This document shows, one piece after another, positions 26,636 to 33,727 of a stretch of DNA of 64,000 bases. A program made the translations under genes and the position numbers. The notes below the pieces were generated by a model that had not been told where the DNA came from, ran no database searches, and saw nothing but the letters and a program-made list of their open reading frames with translations. Numbering within the stretch: position 1 is the stretch's first letter; every line of letters starts with the position of its first letter. The DNA comes from Spirosoma endbachense (GTDB taxonomy: Bacteria; Bacteroidota; Bacteroidia; Cytophagales; Spirosomataceae): the NCBI RefSeq assembly GCF_010233585.1, contig NZ_CP045997.1, forward strand, positions 8,394,149 to 8,458,148, written 5' to 3'.

Positions 26636-26665
26636 TTGCGTTTACAGTCTTACCCCTCAATTTTG
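26636..26665 (+). promoter_or_regulatory. Promoter of the HD-hydrolase gene
   Basis: TTG (26636-26638), 19 nt, CAATTTTG (26658-26665; five of six consensus positions). The predicted transcript starts near 26670, 18 nt before the ATG at 26688. The presence of a promoter here supports 26688 rather than 26613 as the start. Confidence 0.5.
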
Positions 26666-26687
26666 TTCCATCATCAAAAAGGAACAA

Positions 26688-27278
26688 ATGGAAACGGCTA
26701 ATCTATTAAGGCAGGTTGAGTTTATAAAGGAAGTGGATAAGCTTAAATATATCCTTCGTAAGACGAAGCTGTTAAACAGTGATCGGAACGAGAATGACGC
26801 AGAACACAGCTGGCATCTATCCTTGATGGCCATTGTTTTAGCCGAGCATACAAATTTTCCGGTTGATTTGCTCAAGGTTATTAAGATGCTGCTGATTCAT
26901 GATATTGTCGAAATAGATGCTGGAGACACATTTATTTATGATACACAAAAAAGTCATGATAATACGGCTGAAGAACGGGAAGCTGCTAAACGGATCTTTG
27001 GCTTACTACCTGATCATCAGGCAAATGAAATGATAGCCATTTGGGAAGAGTTTGAAGCGCGGCAAACAAATGAAGCTAAGTTTGCCCGAGCCATGGACCG
27101 ATTCGAACCCCTACTACAGAATGTGTCGAACAAGGGAGGTACATGGACTGAATTCGGGGTGAATTACGAGCAGGTGTATACCAAAAAACAGGTGATTCAA
27201 CAGGGTTCCAATACAATCTGGCAATACGCGGAAGAGCTTATTAACGACAGCGTTGACAAAGGAATCTTAAAAAGGTAA
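26688..27278 (+). CDS. HD-domain hydrolase, YfbR/5'-nucleotidase-like
   Basis: From ATG 26688 (METANLLRQVEFIKEVDKLK) the protein has 196 residues. An in-frame ATG at 26613 would add 25 residues not typical of the family and lies upstream of the predicted promoter. The HD superfamily metal ligands are visible: NDAEHSWHLSLMA (first His), MLLIHDIVEIDAGD (the HD pair), and a later conserved Asp in ARAMDRFEPLLQN. Members of this group hydrolyse deoxynucleoside monophosphates or related phosphoesters. It is downstream of the Crp-type gene. Confidence 0.82.
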   Translation: METANLLRQVEFIKEVDKLKYILRKTKLLNSDRNENDAEHSWHLSLMAIVLAEHTNFPVDLLKVIKMLLIHDIVEIDAGDTFIYDTQKSHDNTAEEREAAKRIFGLLPDHQANEMIAIWEEFEARQTNEAKFARAMDRFEPLLQNVSNKGGTWTEFGVNYEQVYTKKQVIQQGSNTIWQYAEELINDSVDKGILKR

Positions 27279-27418
27279 AGCATTCAGTTTAGAGACCTCG
27301 TAACTGACAGGCAAAATACAATTTTTAGTAGATCCTATATAGTTATTTATCGATCAAAAAAAAATTGGCTGTTGTGGCTTATCCAGCTTATGCACGAGAT
27401 GGCTGATTTGTGAAGAAT

Positions 27419-27964
27419 TTATAGGTTTTGAATGTCCTTTGCGACTAGAGTAAGATTGTTTCCGAGCTGGTGTCCCCCGCTTTCAATTTCGCGAAAAGTG
27501 GCCGCTGGAAGCTTTTGCCTATAAGTGGCAAGATGATCGAACGGAACCTCTTCATCGTCTCGGCAATGGAAAAAGAAAATCCGACTATTTTGGGGAAGGC
27601 TTTGGGCGAAATCTTCCTGAAGTTTTAAACCCTGTACCCAGTCCTCATTACCAGTCCAAAATGGGGTGGATAGCAACAAAATCCCGGCTACCTTTTTCGA
27701 CGCCTTATTTTCAGACAGGTATTTGAGCAATAGTGAGGCACCTAAGGAATGGGCAACCAAAATAACACCGTCATTGAGTTTATCAATTTCATTTCCGATT
27801 TGTTTGATCCAACCAAAATCCGGAGCAGCTTCATCCGTTTGCAGTCGAGGGTAACTGATTTCATAATTCGTCCCCAATGCGTTTTGCAGGGAGGCCACTA
27901 ACTTAGCGTCTGCCTCATACCCATCCTCACCTGCGCCCTGTATAAAAAGCACCTGTTTTCTCAT
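27419..27964 (-). CDS. Alpha/beta hydrolase, RBBP9/YdeN-like
   Basis: This 181-residue protein has the small serine-hydrolase fold of RBBP9/YdeN. It shows FIQGAGEDGYEAD (oxyanion region), the nucleophile elbow VAHSLGAS with S73, the acid in FFHCRDDEEVPFDHL, and the catalytic His in ESGGHQLGN. It is soluble with no signal peptide. Length is normal for the family. It converges with the HD-hydrolase gene across 140 bp. Substrate unknown. Confidence 0.85.
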   Translation of the reverse strand: MRKQVLFIQGAGEDGYEADAKLVASLQNALGTNYEISYPRLQTDEAAPDFGWIKQIGNEIDKLNDGVILVAHSLGASLLLKYLSENKASKKVAGILLLSTPFWTGNEDWVQGLKLQEDFAQSLPQNSRIFFFHCRDDEEVPFDHLATYRQKLPAATFREIESGGHQLGNNLTLVAKDIQNL

Positions 27965-28192
27965 AGCCAGCGAGTTACACTAGTTTAGTTGATCCATGCA
28001 TCTGGAGTGATCCTGTCATTACAAAAGCTCATAAGCCAAATGTCTGGCTAGCCCCTCCCCCGTTTAAAACGGTCAAGCTATTTGAGTGTAATAGACTCTC
28101 GTCCTGCCACTTCCAAATTGTCGAACTTAATTGAACAGGTGATAACGACGGTCGCTAACATAGCATTAGCGCTCACAAGACCTCAAATTAGG

Positions 28193-28708
28193 TTATTTTT
28201 GTAATTCATAATGCAGTTGGAGGGAGCTATTATTTAATTTTGTAACCTCTAGTAGATTCAGTTTAAAATCAATCTCAACTCCTTTCAGTAGAGATAAGCC
28301 GTTTCCGAAGAGGACGGGCTCCATGACAAAATAAATGTCATTCACGAGACCAGCATTCACAAACTCACTAATAGCCATTGCCCCTCCAATTATAACCGCT
28401 TCAGTGTGTCCTTTGTCAGTGAGCATCTGAACGATCTCAGATGGACTTTCTTGTGTGAAAACTACTGTCGAGTTATCTGATTTTGCCTGTTTGTTGGTGG
28501 TCAGCACAACCGTTGTTCCCTCATTTTTAAGGGGAAGATAATTCGGGGCCAGTATATCATAAGTTGTCTTACCCATGATAACTGCGTTAAATTTTTGGCA
28601 AATAGCATAAAGCCCCTGCCCATACTCCTCCGACAACCAGTCAGGAACGTTTCTTGTATTGGATATGAAGCCATTTGTCGAAACAGCTATATAGATGGTA
28701 ATTTTCAT
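28193..28708 (-). CDS. Dihydrofolate reductase-family protein (RibD C-terminal-like)
   Basis: This 171-residue protein has the DHFR/RibD-C fold: MKITIYIAVSTNGFISN at the start, AVIMGKTTYDIL, VVLTTNKQAKSDNSTVVFTQ, and EAVIIGGAMAISEFVNAGLVNDIYF, the family's G-G-x nucleotide-binding segment. Members are NADPH-dependent reductases; many stand-alone forms have unknown substrate. It is divergent from an HxlR regulator, with two palindromes in the 81-bp gap, so HxlR probably controls it. Confidence 0.85.
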   Translation of the reverse strand: MKITIYIAVSTNGFISNTRNVPDWLSEEYGQGLYAICQKFNAVIMGKTTYDILAPNYLPLKNEGTTVVLTTNKQAKSDNSTVVFTQESPSEIVQMLTDKGHTEAVIIGGAMAISEFVNAGLVNDIYFVMEPVLFGNGLSLLKGVEIDFKLNLLEVTKLNNSSLQLHYELQK

Positions 28709-28711
28709 TTT

Positions 28712-28727
28712 TTTGTATTTTTACAAA
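28712..28727. promoter_or_regulatory. Palindrome TTTGTA-N4-TACAAA, possible HxlR site
   Basis: A perfect 6+6-bp inverted repeat with a 4-nt spacer sits 4 bp upstream of the start codon of the DHFR-like gene. Its position would block transcription or initiation of that gene. Confidence 0.5.
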
Positions 28728-28755
28728 TGTCTTAATCGGCCATTTTACGGGCAAT

Positions 28756-28775
28756 GGCTAACATAATTGTTAGCC
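28756..28775. promoter_or_regulatory. Palindrome GGCTAAC-N6-GTTAGCC before hxlR-like gene
   Basis: A perfect 7+7-bp inverted repeat with the spacer ATAATT ends 14 bp before the HxlR start codon. It would fall between the -33 and -7 regions of the regulator's own promoter, a typical repressor position, so it may serve autoregulation. Confidence 0.5.
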
Positions 28776-28789
28776 TTTACTTTTTGACT

Positions 28790-29167
28790 ATGAGAAAAAA
28801 ACAATCGACTAATTATCTGAATGAGCAGTTCCTGTTTCAGGTGTGTGAACGCAATTCCGCGATTAGTATGGTGAGTGGCCGGTGGAAATCACAAATTGTT
28901 TACTACATCTCCCAAGGTAATGATCGTTTTCATCTCTTACAGCAACGATTGCCCGCTATTTCTGAGATGGTTTTAGCAAGACAACTGAAGGAATTGGAAA
29001 GTCACGCAATTTTGATAAAAAGGGAAATCCCGAATACAGTACCAACTGGCATAAAGTATATTTTGACGAATAAAGGCCTTGACCTGGTTCCGATTTTGGA
29101 CAGCTTATGTAATTGGGGCAAATTGTATGCTGATGGGAAGGAGATTTCGGTTTCAGAGGATAAGTGA
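28790..29167 (+). CDS. HxlR-family transcriptional regulator
   Basis: From ATG 28790 (MRKKQSTNYLNEQFLFQVCE) the protein has 125 residues; an upstream in-frame ATG at 28754 lies inside the palindromic operator region and is less likely. The HxlR winged HTH is visible: MVSGRWKSQIVYYISQG, then RFHLLQQRLPAISEMVLARQLKELE and GIKYILTNKGLDLVPIL. One cysteine, C19 in FQVCERN, is at the position where HxlR thiol sensors often carry their reactive Cys; that link is inference. It probably controls the divergent DHFR-like gene. Confidence 0.85.
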   Translation: MRKKQSTNYLNEQFLFQVCERNSAISMVSGRWKSQIVYYISQGNDRFHLLQQRLPAISEMVLARQLKELESHAILIKREIPNTVPTGIKYILTNKGLDLVPILDSLCNWGKLYADGKEISVSEDK

Positions 29168-29465
29168 GTCTTCAACCATAAATAATGCAGAAATTCGACC
29201 ACAATGCCAGGGCCGTCAGGCCGGACCAGCCGAAGACCCACCAACGAATTGAAATTCTCCACTGCTCCGGCAGCCAGATTGTGCCTTGTAGGAAGAAAAT
29301 ACGGATGTGTACTGGTACAATCACCGCTTTATGTTTTAATCACTCGTCCAGATTCATCTAGCGATTCACAAATAAAAAATTGTTTGACGTATCCCCACAT
29401 TCGGGGATTGATGTTGCCAAACGATTTGCCGTAGTTTACGTCACAATCAACCGGTTAGGCTCACC
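29168..29465. other. 298-bp intergenic region carrying a response-regulator site
   Basis: No gene is supported; a 76-codon frame at 29204-29434 has no family features. The main content is the inverted repeat at 29391-29408 upstream of the response-regulator gene. Confidence 0.5.
29391..29410. promoter_or_regulatory. Site A: ATCCCC-N6-GGGGAT before the response regulator
   Basis: ATCCCC (29391-29396) and GGGGAT (29403-29408) form a perfect inverted repeat with a 6-nt spacer. The repeat runs into a TTG (29408-29410), a candidate -33 element. The -7 candidate is poor (TAGTTTAC at 21 nt). The same inverted repeat recurs upstream of the oxidoreductase and of the barrel gene. Confidence 0.65.
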
Positions 29466-30107
29466 ATGCGCGTTATCCTCTTCGAAGACAATACGGCCAT
29501 CCGTGATTCCCTCTCCATCCTTCTCGACGGAATGCCCGGTATCGAACTAATCGGAGCGTTCCCTAATCCAGTTCAGTGGGATCGCCAGTTGCGCGACGCT
29601 CAGCCTGACGTCATTATGATGGATATCGAAATGCCCGGTCTCGACGGTATTCAGGCCACCCAGGCTATCCACGCTAAATACCCGCTCATCAACATCGTCA
29701 TGCTGACCGTCTTTGAGGAAGAGGACAAAATATTTCGGGCCTTGTGCGCTGGGGCAGTCGGTTACATCCTGAAAAACTCCACGCCCATCCGCCTGATCGA
29801 AGCTGTGCAGGATGCCCATGCCGGGGGCGCTCCGCTCTCGCCCAGTATTGCCCGCAAAGCCGTTCAGGTGTTCCAGCAGGTAATGCACAATCGCTACGCT
29901 CCCTCCGATGCCGAGCCACTGACCCAGCGTGAAGCCGAAACGCTCAAGTATTTAGTGGAAGGGCTAAGCTACAAAATGATTGCCGACCGTATGGGCGGTA
30001 TCAGCTACGAAACGGTGCGTTCATTCATGAAAAGTATTTACCGCAAACTCCACGTGGCGTCAATGACCGAAGCGGTAGCCAAAGCCCTTAAAGATGGGCT
30101 GGTCTAG
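29466..30107 (+). CDS. NarL/LuxR-type response regulator
   Basis: This 213-residue protein has an N-terminal receiver domain (1-120) with phosphoacceptor D53 in VIMMDIEMPGLDG, the conserved Thr in IVMLTVFEEED and Lys in GYILKNSTP. A C-terminal LuxR HTH (about 148-205: LTQREAETLKYLVEGLSYKMIADRM, then YETVRSFMKSIYRKLHV) binds DNA. It is the expected partner of the HisKA_3 sensor at 33724-36954, since that kinase class usually pairs with NarL-type regulators. The two are separated by an oxidoreductase and a barrel gene but share a cluster and the same upstream inverted repeat. Confidence 0.92.
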   Translation: MRVILFEDNTAIRDSLSILLDGMPGIELIGAFPNPVQWDRQLRDAQPDVIMMDIEMPGLDGIQATQAIHAKYPLINIVMLTVFEEEDKIFRALCAGAVGYILKNSTPIRLIEAVQDAHAGGAPLSPSIARKAVQVFQQVMHNRYAPSDAEPLTQREAETLKYLVEGLSYKMIADRMGGISYETVRSFMKSIYRKLHVASMTEAVAKALKDGLV

Positions 30108-30173
30108 TCTAGCTAGAGTCTTCATTTTTTCGTCTTCCCGCCGTCGCTATCCTCGAAAACAAGGACGGCATAC

Positions 30174-30219
30174 CCCCACTTTTGGGGATTTACCCCCCTC
30201 TTATTATTTGTGAATTTTG
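30174..30219 (+). promoter_or_regulatory. Site B and promoter of the FAD oxidoreductase gene
   Basis: CCCC (30174-30177), N6, GGGGAT (30184-30189) repeat the site A pattern. The downstream half runs into a -33-like TTT (30189-30191), and after 20 nt comes GAATTTTG (30212-30219), five of six -7 consensus positions. The repeat centre is 31.5 bp from the -7 box, exactly as at site C. A further CCCCCC at 30193-30198 may be an extra half site. The predicted leader is about 139 nt. Confidence 0.65.
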
Positions 30220-30362
30220 TCCCGGTCCGGAGTGACCCGGTCCAGACCGGACTGGCTTCTGATTCATCAGTCAGACCAAGCTCTTAGTGGCCTGGCCTCA
30301 ACAGAGCAGCCGGGCCTCTGAATCATACAAACTCATTGCCAACCCTTTTAACCAGTAGAAAC

Positions 30363-31748
30363 ATGACAACTGCCGAATTACCCATTGCTCAGTTTCGGGT
30401 CAGTTTACAAGGCCAGCTCATCGAACCCCATGAAGTGGACTACCAGATTGCCCGCAGCGTCTACAATGGCATGATCGACAAATGCCCCGCCCTGATTGTC
30501 CGTTGCGCCACCGAAACCGACGTAGTCACCTCGGTCAACTTTGCCCGTGAACACGATCTGTTACTGGCAATAAAAGGCGGTGGCCATAATGGTGCGGGTC
30601 TGGGCGTATGCCAGGAAGGATTGGTAATTGATCTATCGCCAATGAAACACATAGAGGTCAATCCGGACGAGCGAACCGTTCGGGTTCAGGGAGGCTGCCT
30701 GTTACGCGAATTAGACGCAGCCACGCATGCCCACGGACTGGCTGTACCGACGGGGATCAACGGCACCACCGGGGTGGCCGGGTTAACGCTGGGTGGAGGT
30801 TTAGGGTATCTGACCCGGCAATGTGGGCTGACCATCGATAACCTGCTCGAAGCCGACATCGTGCTGGCCGACGGGCGGGTAGTAAAAGCCTCGGCCACCG
30901 AGCATGCCGATCTGTTCTGGGCCATTCGGGGTGGAGGAGGCAATTTCGGCGTCGTGACGTCCTTTTTATTCCGTACACATCCCATCAGCACAGTGGTAGC
31001 CGGACCGATGCTCTGGAACCTGGACGACGCCCGCGATATCCTACGCTGGTATCGAACCTTTATCAAGGAAGCACCCGATACCCTGAATGGCTGGTTTGCC
31101 TTCCTGACCGTGCCGCCGGGTCCGCCTTTCCCGGAGGAGCTTCACCTGAAAAAGATGTGCGGCATTGTCTGGTGCTACAGTGGCCCACCCGAAGAAGCCG
31201 AATCAGTGTTTGAGCCAATCCGCCAGATTAAAAAACCTGTACTGGAAATGCTTGGTCCCATGCCCGTACCCGTCATGCAGGGCATGTTCGATGCACTATA
31301 TCCGCCGGGGCTACAATGGTACTGGAAAGGCGATTATGTCAACGAACTAAGCGACGAAGTCATCGAGTTACACCTCAACTATGGTGAGGCCCTGCCTTCG
31401 ATGCTTTCGACCATGCACCTGTATCCCATCAATGGGGCTGCCTCTCGTGTATGTAATCACGCCACCGCCTGGGGCTATCGGGATGCAACCTGGGCGATGG
31501 TGATTGCCGGAGTCGACCCTGATCCGGCCAACAAAGATGCCATCACCAACTGGGCGCGCGACTACTGGCAGGCATTGCATCCCTTCAGCGCTGGCGGGTC
31601 ATACATCAATTTCATGATGGAAGAGGGCGAAGACCGGGTGAAAGCTACCTATGGCGACAATTACCCCCGTTTAGCGGCCATCAAAGCCAAATTCGACCCC
31701 GACAACCTCTTCCGGGTCAACCAGAATATCCGGCCTCAGGCTGGTTAA
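30363..31748 (+). CDS. FAD-linked oxidoreductase, berberine-bridge (BBE) type
   Basis: From ATG 30363 (MTTAELPIAQFRVSLQGQL) the protein has 461 residues; an upstream TTG at 30336 adds nine atypical residues. The PCMH-type FAD domain shows AIKGGGHNGAGLGVCQEG, whose His is the expected covalent FAD attachment site, then GLTLGGGLGYLTRQCGLTID and LFWAIRGGGGNFGVVTSF. The last motif lacks the second, cysteinyl, attachment residue of bicovalent BBE enzymes. The C-terminal BBE motif NYPRLAAIKAKFDPDNLFR is present. No signal peptide is seen. These enzymes oxidise sugars or alkaloid-like alcohols with O2. Site B suggests control by the adjacent response regulator. Confidence 0.9.
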   Translation: MTTAELPIAQFRVSLQGQLIEPHEVDYQIARSVYNGMIDKCPALIVRCATETDVVTSVNFAREHDLLLAIKGGGHNGAGLGVCQEGLVIDLSPMKHIEVNPDERTVRVQGGCLLRELDAATHAHGLAVPTGINGTTGVAGLTLGGGLGYLTRQCGLTIDNLLEADIVLADGRVVKASATEHADLFWAIRGGGGNFGVVTSFLFRTHPISTVVAGPMLWNLDDARDILRWYRTFIKEAPDTLNGWFAFLTVPPGPPFPEELHLKKMCGIVWCYSGPPEEAESVFEPIRQIKKPVLEMLGPMPVPVMQGMFDALYPPGLQWYWKGDYVNELSDEVIELHLNYGEALPSMLSTMHLYPINGAASRVCNHATAWGYRDATWAMVIAGVDPDPANKDAITNWARDYWQALHPFSAGGSYINFMMEEGEDRVKATYGDNYPRLAAIKAKFDPDNLFRVNQNIRPQAG

Positions 31749-31786
31749 GGCCTGTGCCTGTTTTCAACTGCATGCTGAAAACGAAA

Positions 31787-31829
31787 AAAGGGCAGCACTA
31801 CCCCGAATTTGGGGATTGTGCTGCCCTTT
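31787..31829. terminator. Hairpin around site C, possible terminator
   Basis: AAAGGGCAGCAC (31787-31798) pairs perfectly with GTGCTGCCCTTT (31818-31829), and the inverted repeat of site C forms the upper stem, giving a long hairpin 39 bp after the oxidoreductase stop codon. Only three T follow, so intrinsic termination is uncertain. The structure also overlaps the promoter of the barrel gene, so terminator and operator may be combined. Confidence 0.5.
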
Positions 31830-31846
31830 GCGTTCCGCCAACTTTG
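31801..31846 (+). promoter_or_regulatory. Site C and promoter of the barrel-sensor operon
   Basis: CCCC (31801-31804), N6, GGGGAT (31811-31816) run into TTG (31816-31818), then 20 nt, then CAACTTTG (31839-31846; five of six consensus positions). The predicted start is near 31851, 44 nt before the ATG of the barrel gene. The centre-to-box distance equals that of site B. Confidence 0.65.
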
Positions 31847-31894
31847 ATTCAGGATTCAACGATGCTGAATCAAGGCTTCTAAACGGTCACGGTC

Positions 31895-33727
31895 ATGAAA
31901 ACTTCGCTACTTCTACTGGCTCTCTGGGCTGCTTCGGCAGGTTTGTATGCTCAATCGATGGTAAACAGGGAGGCAACGACAAACGATTCCCTCGGTACAG
32001 CTGGGCAGATCAGCTTAATGGGTGGTCTGGGTTGGTACCCACGTTCGGGGAGTTCGCTGCAACTGACGCACCGGCAAAAACGGGCATCGTTTTATCTGGC
32101 TTACACGATGACAAACGACAAAGCGCTACAGCAGATTTCCAATGACTGCAGCAGCCCAATCGGCGAGGGATTTCTGCACACGAACATCAGCATGAACCGA
32201 GTGGTCACACAAACCAATCATAGCCTGCATGTAGGAGCTGATTTCAGGCCAGGTTCGAAAACAATGGTCGGGCTGCTGGTATCCGGCTTCGCCAACAAGG
32301 CGCAAATAGATGCCCGCTACCAGATGGCATCGGAGCAGGGCACAATCCTGTCTGGATGGACTCGCAACCGCATCGATGGGCAGATGCTCGAAAACCGACG
32401 CTGGCAGCAGCGAATGGCAAATGCCCATGTGCAACATGCGTTTGCAGCAGGCCACAGCCTATCGTTCGACGTCGATTACCTTGCCTACACGGACTCTAAC
32501 CCCAACCAGTACGGGAGTCAGAATGCGGATGAAACTACCGAGAAAACCGACCCGGCACGCATGAACATAGACCGGCAAACACCCATTCGCATTCAGGTTA
32601 TGAAGGCCGACTACGTTCGGCCTCTGGGTAAGCAAAGTACGCTGGAAGTCGGGGTGAAAGCGTCCCGATTATTGTTGCTCAACCGCGTTGACCGCAGCCA
32701 ATGGAAAGCAACCGGCTGGCAGTCGGATGTGGCCTTCAACCGGAATGATCGACTGAACGAAACCATTGGAGCTGCATACACAAACCTGACTACCCGTTTT
32801 TCGGATAAAACCACCTTAGCCATTGGCCTTCGGGCGGAATATACAAACAGTCAGATGCATGATGCACAAGGCGCATCGTTCCTGAATCGTCAGTACTGGA
32901 GTCTACTGCCAACATTCTCGTTATCGCATAAAATCGGGGAAAATGGTCGATATGAACTAAGCTACACTCGGCAAATCCTTCGCTCTCCGTTCGATGCGAT
33001 TGCATCGTTCAGTATGTTTTGGGACCCGCTGCTAATGACGGGAAATCCAGCCCTTCAGCCGACATTTGCCGACATTATCCGGGCTTCGTATTCGGTGAAC
33101 CGCTTCTCGCTGGCCCTATGCTATAGCCACGAACGGAACCCACTAAGTCGGTCCGCGCCGATGATCAATCCGACCAATAACGCGATTGGTTTTGGGCCTG
33201 GCAACCTGGATCGCTCCGATGCGCTAACGCTGTCTCTATCGTTACCTGTTACTATCTGCCCCTGGTGGCAGACTCAGAACAGTTTGGCGATGACATTTGC
33301 CCAAAATTCGCTCACACTTCAAAACAAAACGTATCACATTGGTCAGTTTGGCGGGCAATTCAATATGACGCACACATTCCGATTACCCCATGAATTTACG
33401 GCAGAGGTAACAGCTTGGTACGCAACCCCCACCGCAAACGAATTCGGTAGGCTATTGAGTCGGGGCGAGGTAACGGTGAGCGTTCAGAAAAAACTATCGG
33501 GTAATCGGGGTACACTGACCGCTTCGGTAACGGATCTACTCTGGACGAATCAACTTCGCTTCCTCACTACGGTCCCGGAATTGCGTCTGGATAAACTGAC
33601 GACCTTTGCCTTGAACGAACCTCGTATTGTGCGACTGGCCTACACGCGGAGCTTTGGGAAAGCCAGCATGAAAGTCAACAGCCAACGTCGAACCGCTTCG
33701 GACGAAGAACGCAAACGGGTGAATTGA
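31895..33727 (+). CDS. Outer-membrane beta-barrel protein (OMP_b-brl type), no plug domain
   Basis: This 610-residue protein has a signal peptide (MKTSLLLLALWAASAGLYAQ). The mature part is a run of alternating amphipathic strands with the motif order of the large Bacteroidota outer-membrane barrel family: QYWSLLPTFSLSHKIGENG, YELSYTRQILRSPFDAI, then DPLLMTGNPALQPTFADIIR and YSVNRFSLALCYS. The carboxypeptidase-like and plug domains of TonB-dependent receptors are absent, so it is the barrel only. The sensor kinase gene begins inside its last codons (33724), so the two should be co-translated. It may be a porin or a signalling barrel for the kinase; this is inference. Confidence 0.82.
   Translation: MKTSLLLLALWAASAGLYAQSMVNREATTNDSLGTAGQISLMGGLGWYPRSGSSLQLTHRQKRASFYLAYTMTNDKALQQISNDCSSPIGEGFLHTNISMNRVVTQTNHSLHVGADFRPGSKTMVGLLVSGFANKAQIDARYQMASEQGTILSGWTRNRIDGQMLENRRWQQRMANAHVQHAFAAGHSLSFDVDYLAYTDSNPNQYGSQNADETTEKTDPARMNIDRQTPIRIQVMKADYVRPLGKQSTLEVGVKASRLLLLNRVDRSQWKATGWQSDVAFNRNDRLNETIGAAYTNLTTRFSDKTTLAIGLRAEYTNSQMHDAQGASFLNRQYWSLLPTFSLSHKIGENGRYELSYTRQILRSPFDAIASFSMFWDPLLMTGNPALQPTFADIIRASYSVNRFSLALCYSHERNPLSRSAPMINPTNNAIGFGPGNLDRSDALTLSLSLPVTICPWWQTQNSLAMTFAQNSLTLQNKTYHIGQFGGQFNMTHTFRLPHEFTAEVTAWYATPTANEFGRLLSRGEVTVSVQKKLSGNRGTLTASVTDLLWTNQLRFLTTVPELRLDKLTTFALNEPRIVRLAYTRSFGKASMKVNSQRRTASDEERKRVN

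Noticed and set aside
29204..29434. 76-codon frame before the response regulator
   Set aside because: It runs through the operator and lacks protein features.
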